From Sipunculus nudus (lineage: Eukaryota > Annelida > Sipuncula > Golfingiida > Sipunculidae): DNA of 64,000 bases. The position numbers and the translations under genes were made by a program. The notes under the pieces are model-generated. The model worked only from the letters and a program-made list of their open reading frames with translations, was not told where the DNA came from and ran no database searches. The stretch is from assembly GCA_026874595.1 (NCBI GenBank), contig CM049317.1, forward strand, positions 50,432,401 to 50,496,400, written 5' to 3'. Positions 1 to 12,186 of the stretch are shown here, one piece after another (positions within the stretch are counted from its first letter, which is position 1; every line of letters begins with the position of its first letter).

Positions 1-77
1 CTTGAAAACTTTATTAAAATCTACAGTTTTTGATCAACTGGTTTCAAATTTTTGGTGTTAACAGTTGAAATGCTGAC

Positions 78-731
78 AAAAACATGCTGTGAAAATTAAA
101 TCCACAGTACTTACAGGAAAAAAACGTGCCATGGTCAAAGTTGGGCAAAATTTAAGGTACCAATTTTTAATTTTTATAAATATTTTAAAAAATTTAAAAG
201 ATTTTCATCTAATTTTGGGTATACAATTTAATATTGATTAATTAAAGTTATATTACTGGAAAAAAGGTACACAGCTTTAACATTTTTTGTGTTAAGTGAT
301 TAAATATCTTTCCTTATTTTTTTCAAAATGCATTATGTTTGGGCCCAGAACTTTTTTAAATTAAATAATACAGACATAATTTCTGGCATGTACATAGGAA
401 CTATATAGAGGAATATTTATGGTAAACATGAGGAAAAACAGATGAGTGGTTTTGATATTAGGCAGTCCTAAAGTGTGAAAATAGGTTTTTAATAAAAAAT
501 TGAGGTTTTTCCTTAATTTCTCAAAGGAACGAAGTTGCAAAGACCCAGTTTTCGGCTTGGTAGGAGATCTTGGGGACATCTAACATTATGCCGAATTTTG
601 GATTCCTAGGTCTTACGGTTTCAAAACGTGCCACATCTACGGACGGACGGACGGATGGACGGACAGATGGACGGACCACGGACAAAGGACCACGACTATA
701 GCTCAGATGACTTATAGTCAGCTGAGCTAAA
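78..731 (+). repeat. Hairpin-ended dispersed repeat, copy 1
   Basis: About 650 bp, directly repeated at 8,665-9,307. It ends with a GGAC-rich stretch (ACGGACGG units near 640-680), then the hairpin TAGCTCAGATGACT / AGTCAGCTGAGCTA with a 3-nt loop (about 699-730). No coding sequence; the GGAC tract yields only a spurious Pro/Ser/Val/Arg repeat frame. Confidence 0.75.
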
Positions 732-829
732 AATACAGGTGGCGCCACCAGTCTGCACAAACTGATGAAACAACCCATGATCAATATCCATGCAAAAAAT
801 TATGGTGATCAATGCATTAGTTGTTCAGA

Positions 830-1083
830 TACTTGAGCTTTTGTATAAAATTTTCAATTATTCTGGGGGGTACTTTGGAGCCCCATAGCTCAAAGAATAT
901 GGGTAACAGAGACCTAATTTCAGGTTTCAAAGGAGATTTTTTTATGGATCTCCCACGATGTCAAGTTAGAAGATTCCAGTTCTAGTGGTTATGATTTGTG
1001 CCTGGTTAACGGACAGACGAACAGACGGAGGACAGACAAAGGTTGACCGCTATAGCTCAGATGACTTTCAGTCAGCTGAGCTA
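830..1083 (+). repeat. Hairpin-ended dispersed repeat, partial copy
   Basis: The 3' portion is related to the copies at 78-731 and 8,665-9,307. It has the same terminal hairpin, with a different loop (TTC), after an ACGGACAGACG stretch. Its 5' part resembles 11,695-11,760. Confidence 0.65.
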
Positions 1084-1749
1084 ATAAACACAATCACAGG
1101 TTACACCACTTCATATAAGACTATAGATTATAAGAGGCTGAGCATTATTATCTATATCAGTATATCACAATACAGTGATTCACACATTCCAAATCACTAT
1201 ATGGTTTTCATGATAGATATTTTTCAATATTTTGTTAAATGTGACTGAAACTGATTCACGGTAACAAAAATAGGTTTCTGTTACAATTATAGACAACTGA
1301 ATTTGTATTGCCAGGTGAAAGGCCGAAAGAAAATTTGCAACTATGTCTAAAGACAAATATCAAGTAAAATACCATGTAATGGGAATTGTTTAAGTAGGCT
1401 TGACTGACCATATGATCAAAGGTCTGTTTGACAAATGACTTACTTGTGGCAAAAAATATTGCTTTATTTTAGTGAGGGTTTTATTTTCGGGATATTACTC
1501 TAATGGAAGTAATTTCAAATATGAACCCTTGGAATAAGATGCCCCAGCAACTAAGATGGCCAGGATTTGATGATGCTCATATGCACAAATGGAATAGTTA
1601 TCACACCTTTGAAAACGTGGTTCATTAATCAGCAGTCTTACCAGTGCATGCGAGGCATAGGAACCAGCCCATGCAAACACACATTAATTAGAATAAAACA
1701 TGCAGTAATCATATGTGTTGACTTAAAGACGTCATAATATAATGACTTA

Positions 1750-2350
1750 CTAAAACTAGAAAATGGGTAGTTGACTAGCGGCTACGTATATCCGCCGAAA
1801 TCAGAGTAGGACGGGTGAAGTGAGGTAAGGAATGAGGGAAATAGAGTTACATGTGTTACATATTAGAATGGATGTCTGCCATGTAAACATGATTGCAGGT
1901 GGCGATACCTGTTATTTGAACTAGAAACTATCCAAGATGTATACACATGCAAAATTTCAGGTGGAAAAGTAAAACCACTGCAGAGATATGAGTGATTTTA
2001 ACCAATGGCAGACAAACATAGGGACGCTGTGCAAAAATGGCTGCAGGTGGCGCCACCATTTTTGTTTATGTTATAAAGCTATCCAAGGGCTACATTTGTA
2101 CAAAATTTTTTTCCTGATCGGTCAAACGGTTCCCGAGATATGTGGGTTTATGTGTGGAAACAGATGCACAAACAGATGCTAGGCAGAGAGGAAAGGTCAG
2201 AGGTCAAGGCCAATTGGTAAGGCACCAGTTCACATGTGACCCGATAATTGGTGTAAGTTTCGGAAAAATCCATCCAGTAGTCTCAGAGGAGTTTTCCGGA
2301 AACGAACGCGGCAGCGGCAGCGGCGGGGGAACCTGGTCAAAAACATAGTA
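1750..2350 (+). repeat. Pearl/HINE-like element with about one core unit
   Basis: The head (AAACTAGAA then ATGGGTAGT) and core match 12,187-13,790. The core includes GGTGGCGCCACC (2,046-2,057) and a CGGTCAAACGGTTCCCGAGATATG-type segment. The tail carries AGGTCAGAGGTCAAGG and a GGCAGCGGCAGCGGCGGGGG stretch. Same-ended elements with variable numbers of core units are typical of bivalve Pearl and Helentron-associated (HINE) repeats; assignment is inference. Confidence 0.6.
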
Positions 2351-2624
2351 CCCGCAAAAACTGTTTTGGCAGATACAATGAATGAATTATTGTGGGATTT
2401 ATTTTTATAGTGATATCAGGTCTATGCAATCACGAAAAATGAAACCCTCGCAAAACATTCAAATTGAAAAAATTGCCAAAATTTCAGCCTTGCAAATATA
2501 AATTACCATCAACAGTATTCTCCACATTCCACAAATAAACTGCTTCATCAAGAAAACATTAGGATCAGATACTCACTGGAACGATCCATGTCTCCCATAA
2601 CAAACCCTGGTAGGTGCACAAGAG

Positions 2625-3300
2625 AAGAGGATTTGTCAGGGCTCACCAGGCATTGAATATACTTGTTGATCCTAAAAAGACCAGAGAAAATTTATTAGGG
2701 TCACACGGCATAAAATGTATTTGTTGATCCTAACAAGGCCTACATGTACAATGCAAGTGCTATATAAACATTTGATCCGAAGTACAAACACCAATAACAC
2801 AAATTTCACTGCTGATATACTGGCATGGGTGCACACAACACAAAAACGATTGTAGGTAGCACCACCAGTCTTGTGTACGAGAAAGCCATTGAAGATGTAT
2901 GGACATGCAAAATTTCAGGCAGATACTTCTTACCTCTCTTGGGCTATGTGCACAGATGCATGAAACTATTGTAGGTGGTGCCACATGTCTTGTATACAAC
3001 AAAACTATCCGAGATGTATGGACATGCAAAATTACAGGCTAATATGTAAAATCATTCAGGACTGTGAAATAAGCAGGAGCATACACTGTGCAAAAATTAC
3101 TTTAGGTGGCGCAACTAGTCTTGTATACAACTAGCTATCAAAGATATATAAATATGCACAATTTAAGGCTGATATATCAAAACCCTCCTGAGAAATAAGC
3201 AGGGACATACACTGCGCAAAAATTATTGTAGAAGGCAACACCAGTCTTTCGTACGAGAAAGCCATCAAAGATGCATGGACAGGTAAAAATGTAAGGCAAA
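2625..3300 (+). repeat. Degenerate short tandem units (about 70 and 130 bp)
   Basis: Two ~70-bp units with TTGTTGATCCTAA (2,625-2,720; relatives at 9,400-9,560) are followed by four diverged ~120-130-bp units (starts near 2,829, 2,948, 3,080 and 3,209). Each of the latter holds a GTAGGTGGCGCCACC-like core and a GATGTATGGACATGCAAAAT-like segment. Non-coding. Confidence 0.6.
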
Positions 3301-3689
3301 TACATCAAACTTCTTTTGAGTCAGGTGCACTTGGCTGACCAAGCTCAGGTGAGGAAGGCAGTTGCCCCATGTGAACCAACAAAATTGCCAGCTGCACCTA
3401 CTGCACTTAGTGACCTCTTGACCTACACCTGGCTGCACTGAGTGACCTCTAGACCTATTGCATAATCTAATACAGTTGGCAGTCTGCCAATTTGGCCTGT
3501 TGCCAAATCTGAAATAATTGGCAGTCTGCCAAGCTAATTATATATACAGACACAATCTTGGCCTGTTGGTAAATCTGTTTACACATGATGAAAGACTTTG
3601 GGTACAATGCTTTTTATTTAAGCTGACATTTTCACAACATTTTTATCAATGTTTAGATGCAGTCCTTTCATTGTTAAAGGTCCAATCAT

Positions 3690-4810
3690 TCTGCCAACAA
3701 TCTTTTAAAGGGACCCATTCATCTACCTTTTGAAAAAATATTTATATCTGGCTTCCTGTGTGTATATATAAATGATCTAAGGCTTATTCTGGTCATGAAA
3801 AGTTCTTATTACGCCTCCATGAAGGATGTATGATTTTTGTTTTTCAATAACGTGTTTGTAAACATAGCAATGTTGACAAAAATGGAAAAACATATACTCA
3901 AGGTGGCAAAGGTGCATATATGTGGAGGTAGAAAGGTCACTTGTTGTAAATGTTGCAAAACGTCATTTGCGAAGCTCAGGCTTATCTGACCTGCTGCCAG
4001 ATGCCATTAATGAATTTGTTTTGATTATTTTGGTGGGCCCCACATATTGTAAACACATTGATAAGCACTAAACAAGCAGCCTGTGAGCAGAGATATTCAC
4101 GTTTTCTGGACTCTTTTTATGAAAGCTCCAAGGGATTACCTTTAGTTTATGAAGGTCAGATATGTGATTTGGCCCCTTTAAGTTAACTTGAACAAAGGCC
4201 TCCAAAGAGTCATTTTGTGCAATGTTACCAAAGTTGAAACAACAGTTTTTCAGAAGACGACTACTGCAGCCCTCAGTTTGAAAGCCGACCCTAGGATAAT
4301 TCTTGTGAAATTTAAATGATTGAGCTTGACAGTCTCTTCATAAAATATTTTAAAGGTGCCCATCCACCTACCTTTTGACAAAGAATTTATGTGATTTCTG
4401 GCTTCCTCTGTGTATAAATTAAGGTAATTTGGGTTGTGAAAAGTTCTTATAAAGCCTTCGTGAAGGATGTATGAAATTGTTAATCAAGAACATGTTTGTA
4501 AACATAGTAATGTTGACAAACAGGAAAAACATGTAGCCTAATGTGGTAGGTTGCATATGTGCGGAGGTAGAAAGGCGACTTGTTTCAAAACGCCATTTGC
4601 AAAGCTCTGGCTTATCTGACTTGCTGCCAGATGCCCTTGTTGAGTTTGTTTTAATTATTTTGCCAGGCCCCCCACATATAATAAACATGATGATATAAAT
4701 AAAACAAAAAGCCTGAGTGCGTAGAAATCTATACTGGCATTTTTTAATAAAAGCTCCAAGGGGTTACCTTTAGATTTATAAAGGTCGGATAGGTGATTTG
4801 GCCCCTTTAA
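3690..4810 (+). repeat. Tandem duplication of a ~480-bp repeat
   Basis: Copies begin near 3,695 and 4,345 and share the order: CATCTACCTTTTGA, CTGGCTTCCTGTGTGTAT, AAAAGTTCTTAT, GAAGGATGTATGA, CTGCTGCCAGATGCC, AGCTCCAAGGG. A distant relative occurs in both palindrome arms (27,720-27,980 and 57,950-58,180). Nothing coding. Confidence 0.65.
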
Positions 4811-4849
4811 AGCTGAAATAGGCTAAATAATGAGGTTTTTGCCTGTAAA

Positions 4850-5762
4850 AATCAGGTCAATGTAGGTGGTGCCACAAAAACTGCAATTTTAGATATGAGT
4901 CATGTGACCAACATTTGCAAAAACTTGGTGATTCTAGCTCCTGTTGTTTCTGAGATTATTGTTAGTATGCTTACTTGGCAAAATGAATAGGTTCAACTTC
5001 CTGTAACACGGCCAAAATTCATCAAACCCAAAACCATCTGAACAAACTAAGAGAGCTTGACTCTGGGATCATTTATGTGAAATATTGCATATTTTGGCTG
5101 AATGATTTCAGAGAAGAACATTTTCAAACTTGTTTTAGCTTATCCCCATAAAATGTAAGTTAATGCAGGTTACGCCACAAAAAGCTCAATCCCACAACAT
5201 TAGAAATGTGACAGATGCTAGCTCCTGCTATTCCTTAAACATTATGGGTTAATGTACTGATGACCGATGACCCTCAGACAAAAAATGTTGATGCAGGTGG
5301 TGCCACTGATACCCCAAATTCAAATATGAGTCATGTGACCAACATTTGCATTAAATTTGGTGATGATAGCTCCAGCTATTTCTGATATTGTAATTAAAAA
5401 TTAGTATCCTTTATTTGGCCAAATGCCCAAGTTCAGCTACCTGTTACTTGGCCAAAATTCACCAAACAGGGATCATTCCAACAAACTTAAGAGAAATTGT
5501 TTTAGAGATTACTTCTGTGGAATATTGAACAATTGAGCCAGACAGTTTTGGAGAAGAATATTTTTAAAGGAATTTAGCTTCCCCCCTATAAAATCTAAGT
5601 AAATGCAGATAGCAAAGAAAAAAGGAAAATTTGATAGAGTTTTTCAGATGACTGATTTTTTGCATAAAATTTGGTGGTGCTAGCTCCTGCTTTTTTTTCA
5701 GATAATATGGGTTCATATACGGTTGACGGACGACACCACACCACTACATAAGCTCACTGGTT
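4850..5762 (+). repeat. Two ~420-bp repeat units with GGTGGTGCCAC cores
   Basis: Units start near 4,855 and 5,285. A third copy is at 14,205-14,733. Both regions end in GGACGGACGAC then CATAAGCTCAC..GGTTCA, so the 3' terminus is shared. The core palindrome relates it to the GGTGGCGCCACC repeats. Confidence 0.6.
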
Positions 5763-6124
5763 CACCAAAAAGATATAGAGATGAACAACCATGAAAACCC
5801 ATGAAAGCCATGAAAAGGTTATGTAGATGGCACCGTCAACATCTTTTAGGTACCACCTCACATGTGACCCTGTTATGATGTTAGGATACAGAAAGTTATA
5901 TGCATTGATCTCAGAGAATTTTCCTGGAAAACAAATGCAGCAGGAGCAGAACTCAGCAGAAAAAAAAACAAGGGACCCATGGGTCACTACTCTACTCAGC
6001 TGAAGTTGACCTTGAAAGTAAAAATCTAAAATAATATCAAATGGAGATAAAGTGTAAGAGGAAGAGGTATAACTAGACATTTCTTGGCACCCTGCGGTGC
6101 CAGAGTATCCCTAGACATAGTACG

Positions 6125-7245
6125 GCCCCTCTTTAAGAATAGACCCCCATTTTTAGCTCCTGTGACCTTCACCTTTGACCTTGTGACCTCAAAATTGATA
6201 GGGGTCTTACTCTCTTGGCAGGTGAACTATATGTGCAAGATGAAAGGTCTGAGATGAAATGTTTGGCTGAAAATGCATCCACAATCTTTTTAAAGATGTG
6301 TCCTGTGACCTTGACCTTTGACCTCATGACCCCAAAATCAATTGAGGTCTTGCTTTTCCAATGGGACATATACAAGTCAAGTTTGAAATCCATACGTCAA
6401 TAAAAGCAGGAATTATCATCCAGAAACTAATTTTTGGACAGATGACTCCTGTGACCTTCACCTTTGAACTTAAGACCACAAGAATGATAGGGGTCTTCCA
6501 CTCTTGGCAGGTGAACTATATGTGCAAGATGAAAGATCTGAGATGAATTGTTTGGCTGAAAATGCATCCACAGTCTTTTTAAAGCTGTGTCCAGTGACCT
6601 TGACCTTTGACCTCATGACCCCAAAATCAATTCAGGTCTTGCTTTTCCAATGGGTCATATACAAGTCAAGTTTGAAATCCATACATCAATAAAAGCAGGA
6701 ATTATCATCCAGAAACTAATTTTTGGACAGATGGCTCCTGTGACTTTCACCTTTGACCTTGTGACCTCAAAATTGATAGGGGTCTTCCTCTATTGGCAGA
6801 TGAACTATATGTGCAAGATGAAAGGTCTGAGATGAAATGTTTGGCTGAAAATGCATCCACAATCTGTGACCTTGACCTTTGACCTCATGACCCCAAAATC
6901 AATTGGAGTCTTGCTTTTTCAATGGGACATATATAAGTCAAGTTTGAAATCAATACATCAATAAAAGCAGGAATTATCATCCAAAAACTAATTTTTTTGA
7001 CAGATAACTCCTGTGGCCTTGACCTTTGACCTTGTGACCCCAAAATTGATATGGATAATCCACTATGAATATCCAGCTATATATTCAAGATGGAAGACCT
7101 GGGATGAAAGTTTGGCTTAAAATGCATCCACAGTATTTTTTTAAGATGTGAGTCTAGTGACCTTGACCTTTGACCTCATGACCCTAGAACCTACAGGGTT
7201 CTTACTTTAGTGGTGGGCCATACATAAGTCACGTTTGAAATCCAT
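6125..7245 (+). repeat. Tandem array, 144-bp monomers in 289-bp dimers, DR1-rich
   Basis: Alternating half-units (A with GGTGAACTATATGTGCAAGA, B with CATATACAAGTCAAGTTTGA) repeat with a 289-bp period. Each half-unit begins with clustered TGACCT hexamers. Perfect TGACCTTTGACCT occurs at 6,312, 6,601, 6,873, 7,020 and 7,164. Short frames inside recur with the same period and are not genes. Confidence 0.8.
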
Positions 7246-7489
7246 ATGGCTATCAACACTGGAGATATCATAAGAGGTGTGTGATTTCACCAAATATGGA
7301 CACATTAAAGGTCAAGGCCACTCTCATGGTAAAGGTCATGACCCAAATGTAAATAGACCTCATCCCATAACCCATCTCTCTACATGTGCATTATATAAAA
7401 GAAATCTGTCCATTAGTTTTTGACTTATAATGCTTACAGTACTGTCAAGTGGCAATTATGGGGGTATTAAAAGGCGTAAAAACAAGAAA

Positions 7490-7870
7490 AGGATAATAGG
7501 TGGCGCCACCAGTTTCCGGTATATCACAAGACTATCCAAGATCTTTGGTCATCTTGATTTTTGGACCAGTCCGTGCAAGCTTACTTGAGATATTTAAGAA
7601 TTTGTGTTATTTTCAACAAAAATGGACCTTTTCAAGGTCAAGGTCACTCTCCTAGCATAGGTCATGACCCCATTTTAAATAGGCTTCGTCCCTTTACCTA
7701 TATCTATACAAATTTAAAGTTATAAAAAGATCAGTGAAATGTTTTTTCGAGTTATCCTGCTCACAAGGTTTTTCTGTGGCAGCGGCGGCGGCGGGGGGAC
7801 CGTCATGAAACCATAGTATCCCGACTTTGTCTGGGGATACAAGTATCCCGACTTTGTCTGGGGATAAAAT
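7490..7870 (+). repeat. Repeat tail with GGTGGCGCCACC and duplicated hairpin
   Basis: GGTGGCGCCACC lies at 7,499-7,510, a GGCAGCGGCGGCGGCGGGGG stretch near 7,779-7,798, and two tandem 27-bp copies (7,815-7,866) of AGTATCCCGACTTTGTCTGG, each able to fold as GTATCCC/GGGGATAC. Same tail type as 2,300-2,340. Confidence 0.55.
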
Positions 7871-8664
7871 TAATATAATATAGGCCATGGTTGGTTCATA
7901 TGATTGGTTTGTATTGATGAGCAAGAAATTGTTGCAAATAATATTTTGTGACCTGACCATGTGTTTCCTAATGTTAAAACAGAAGCATGTGAGCAATTTG
8001 TGAACAAATGATCTGTTATAAGTTTATATTTCTATACATTTCCAATATAACATATATATCTGAATATAAAAGTTGATTCATAATTCTAAAATTGCATCAT
8101 CATAAATCTCACTCTTGTCAGATAACACCACATCATGCATACAAATATTTATTTATTTTTCCCCTTATAAATATATTTTTTGAATTTGCAAAACAATGAT
8201 ATCTAAAAATAATACTTGATTCAGATTTAACAATTTTAAATTGTGTCTTCATTTATCCATAATTCGCTTCATATTTTATAAATTTGCTCATACTGTTTAT
8301 TTATATTTGTTAAAATCATATAAAAGAAAACTGATTCCTTTAAAAATGCTACATTAACACAACAAGGCATCTTCTGAGTTACACCTTTAATTACTTTTTT
8401 AAGGAACGTTTTTGTACATTGGAGTGGAAACAGCATTACAGTTAAGGAGATACAGTATAACAATAACAATTACTGCATAACACTTGGTGGTTTGGGTTTG
8501 CAGCCGGGGGGGGGGGGGGGGGGGGGGAGGGGGGGATTGGGGTGGTGATTTGAGAATAACTGTACACCTGTCACAGTAGGTGATCTCCCCTAGTGACTGT
8601 AACAAATCAGAAAAACTGGCATTGCTGACTTCCTAGTCATCTTAAAAAAATTATATACTTATGT

Positions 8665-9307
8665 TTACATGCTGTGAAAATTAAATCAATAGTACTTACA
8701 GGAAAAAAACCTGCAATGGTCAAAGTTTGGCAAAATTTAAGGTACTTATTGTATTTTTATGCTATATAATAATAATTTTATTTTTATTAGATCTAATTTT
8801 GGGTTAACAATTGAATCTTAATTGAACAAAGTTAAATACTTGAGAAAATAATCTCTAGTTTCAATATTTTTCATGTTAAGTGAGTAAATATTTTTCCTGA
8901 TTTTTTACAAAATCCATAATGTTCCCACCCATAACTTATAGAAATTATACTTAACAGACTTAATTTCTTGCATGTATTTAGGAAATATGTAGGAGATTAC
9001 TTCTGATAAATATTACGAAAAACAGATACGTGGTTTGATATTAGGCAGTCCTGAAGTGTGATAATGTGTTTTTAATGGAAATTTGAGGTATGGCCTGAAT
9101 ATCTCTAAGGAACAAACTCATATTGACCTAATTTTTTGTATGGTAGGAGATTTTGGGGACATCTAATAGTATGCCAAATTTTGGATTGATAGGTCTAACA
9201 GTTTCAAAATATGCCATTCTAACGAACGACAGACGGACGGACAGCTAGACGGACAACTGACAAAGGACCACAACTATAGCTCAGATGACTTACAGTCAGC
9301 TGAGCTA
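8665..9307 (+). repeat. Hairpin-ended dispersed repeat, copy 2
   Basis: Direct repeat of 78-731 with the same order of blocks and the same terminal hairpin (loop TAC). Independent substitutions elsewhere contrast with the fully conserved stems. Confidence 0.75.
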
Positions 9308-9309
9308 AA

Positions 9310-10025
9310 GTGTCCAAAAATCTTGTTTAGGAGTTTACAATAATCAGAGCTAACCTTTAAAATTTTTTTAATTTTTTCATCAGTTAAGTCTTACAAAAAC
9401 AAGGAGATATTTCAGGGATCACCAGATATTTAATGTTCTTGTTGGTCCTATGAAACTAAGTGAAGATTTGTCAAGGCAAGTCTTGTTTTAAAAGACAAGA
9501 GATGATTTGATAGGGCTCACTTCACATTAAATATACTTTAAAACTTGTAAGACCTACAGAGATAAAAGAGGTTTGTCAGTCCTCTGATTCATTTTATATA
9601 CACTGCCAGGATTACAAGGACACAGTTGATGTACTGGCTGTTCCCACAAAGATGAGAGATTATTTACCAGGGTAACTGACATATCTGGGCTTTCCTAAAA
9701 ATTTAAAGTAGCTGTTGATCCCACGAAAATTATAAAATTTTGACAATAAATATTTTTTTTATTTCAATTGACAACAGAAGATTCATTATGAATCATCTAA
9801 AAATATCTTTAATACCCTTATTATAAAACTGCTTATAAATCATCTCAAAATATAATAAATTTCTTTCATTTCCTTATTATAGACCTGCTATACCAAGAGC
9901 AAATTTTGCAATAATCAGACAAAGATTTTTTTACAGATAAAATGGCTTTTAACACAAAATATGCCACATAAGTAAAGATTTATCTTGTGGCAAGCCTAGA
10001 ACTGAATATGATATCAATGGAAGAC
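9310..10025. other. No gene seen
   Basis: AT-rich; holds degenerate ~70-bp units with AGGGCTCAC (9,400-9,560) related to 2,625-2,720. Nothing else recognised. Confidence 0.5.
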
Positions 10026-10027
10026 AC

Positions 10028-10350
10028 ACCAGCTTCTGTGGCTCAGGGGTAGAGTGCAGGACTTAAAGCCGGGTGACCGTGCTTTCAAATCCCAGCCGGG
10101 TTGGTGAGATTTTTCACAGTTGGCCCCAACCTGATGAGCACACTGCAGGCCCTAAGGGAAGGCCATACCTTACAGTTGTGTTCACTACAAACAAGTCCAC
10201 CTTTTTGTGGCTCCTTGGTGGTATGAATCAGCAATGGGGTTGACTACACACCCAGGGGCCACAGGTGCTGTAGTCACCGGGCCTGGTTAACACAAGGATA
10301 TAAAATGAGAGGAAGCGTGTGATGCTGCCCTGTCACTTAGTCCTACACTG
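10028..10350 (+). mobile_element. tRNA-derived SINE
   Basis: The head resembles pol III boxes: TGGCTCAGGGGTAGAGTGC (A box) and a B-box-like CTTTCAAATCCC about 35 bases on. It is followed by a non-tRNA body. It does not fold as a full tRNA, so it is called a SINE rather than a tRNA gene. Confidence 0.6.
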
Positions 10351-10779
10351 TAATGGAATTCTGCAGATGTACATATATATAGTTAAGTAAGCTTAAAAAC
10401 ATCAGAGGCAGTTATCTCCATATAAAAAATATATTTAAAAATAATTAATAAAAATGGAAGACACTTCTATGTAGTTGCCTCTGCCAGGAGTGTATGCTTT
10501 TATCTCCGTCAATGTTCACAACATAACTCGTGGAATAGTAAACGGCATCTGATGTATTTTCAGGGCAACTTGGGAATGAGCCTAAGATTTTTTTTTTTAG
10601 ATTTTGGTGTGGATCTGGCACATGATCAGGATTCAGGAATGTTACCAAGGAATATTCACAAATGTAAAAAACGCTTAAGCCCAAAGGAATATGGGCCAAA
10701 TAAGTGAATGCAAATACAGTACAGGGTTCATGATACTTTGAAATGTTCACCTTTGCAATAGAAAGGCATGAATCTAGTT

Positions 10780-12180
10780 TTGCCTTTCCGCTGGAAAAAT
10801 TTGGCTTTCCACAATAGATGCATCATATCAAACTTTCAACCATTCACTTCCATTTTATTATTTCCGGGGAACCGTTAACCTGTGTTCCTATGGTTCACTG
10901 GTTCTGCATCCTAATGCTGACACCAGGCAATCTTTTTCTTATGTACTCTGTGATTGAATATAGGCCAGTGTAACATAACAAATTGGCCAATAAAGTATTT
11001 CCTTATAAAGAAAGAATGGGGTTTTGACTGATACTCAGCTCTGTTGTGACTCTGCTCTTCTTGAAATCACAGAGCTCCATGAATTCATCAGCACTGTGAG
11101 GCCATAAAAGAGTCGGGTACCAGGGTTGCTGGGGCTTTCCAAGTTACCGGTACCATTATCGAGGGGAATATTTTGTTTTTCTGTATTTTTCCTTTCCTTA
11201 TGTAATTATACCAAATGAAAAATGCCTTTCCCTGCATGTGTTTGACCCTCTGATCCCTGCAGTATTTGGGGCATCCCGCAATAGGGTCTCCCCATATGGT
11301 GGAGGTTTTCATTGCTCATAATGCAGTATATCTATTTTTTTTATATGGTACACAAACAGTGAAAATTCCATGAAAAGATTATATTATCACTTTACACTTT
11401 ATCACAGACAAACAATATATCACAGTCTTACATAACATGACATTAGTGTGGTACTTTTGTATCACTTCTGAGGCTTACCCGTGTGTATTTAGGACAGAGC
11501 TGGTGGAAAGGTGCCTCCTGCTGTGGCCATAAACCAACGCCCTCTGCTGGCAATGAAGAACAACGCTTCTAATACAGTTCATGGCTGACCTAAAACCAAG
11601 TAAATCATGGCATTATATTGTAGTGTATTAATACCTTCAGGGAGCTCTTACTAACAATTACAACTCACAAAAAATAATGATTAGAAACGCAAATTATTCT
11701 GGGGGTCCCATAACTTGAAGGATAGGGGTAACAGAGACCTAGTTTCAGGTCTCCAAGGAGGCAATGCTAGTGCCTGTGGTTTGATTAAAATCAATTAGTA
11801 TATATATACAAGGGGGCTCTATTTTCGCGCTCAAGCAATTTTTTAAAGTTTCACGGGGTTCCATTTTCGTGATGGGGAATATATTGATATTTTTAATAAA
11901 CACCAAAATAGGTATAAATTCTCTATTACACAAAGTTAAGTTTTGCTCAAACAACAATGACCGTCACTGCTGGAACGATGCCGCTTCAAAGGGGCATTGG
12001 TTTCCCAGCTTGAACATTATATATCAATATAACAAGGCGTACAGGCCTAATGCAAACCTGTGCAAAGTTTGGGAGTACGAATGGAGGTTTTTTTTTTTTT
12101 TTAATTTAATATGCATATCTACCTTAGTCATTATGATTTCAGCAAAATGGACATTTCGGACCTGCAAGTTTCAGACTAGG
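10780..12180. other. No gene seen
   Basis: AT-rich intergenic DNA with short repeat fragments (11,695-11,760 related to 850-935; 11,815-11,875 TTCGCG-type). No frame with coding features or splice context that I trust. Confidence 0.5.
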
Positions 12181-12186
12181 ACATCT

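Noticed and set aside
521-784. Minus-strand frame with repeated Val-Arg-Pro-Ser
   Set aside because: Comes entirely from the GGAC-rich end of the dispersed repeat; low complexity, no coding context.
6215-6835. Four ~61-aa plus-strand frames with recurring sequence
   Set aside because: They recur with the 289-bp tandem period and lack conserved start or stop; they are a by-product of the array.
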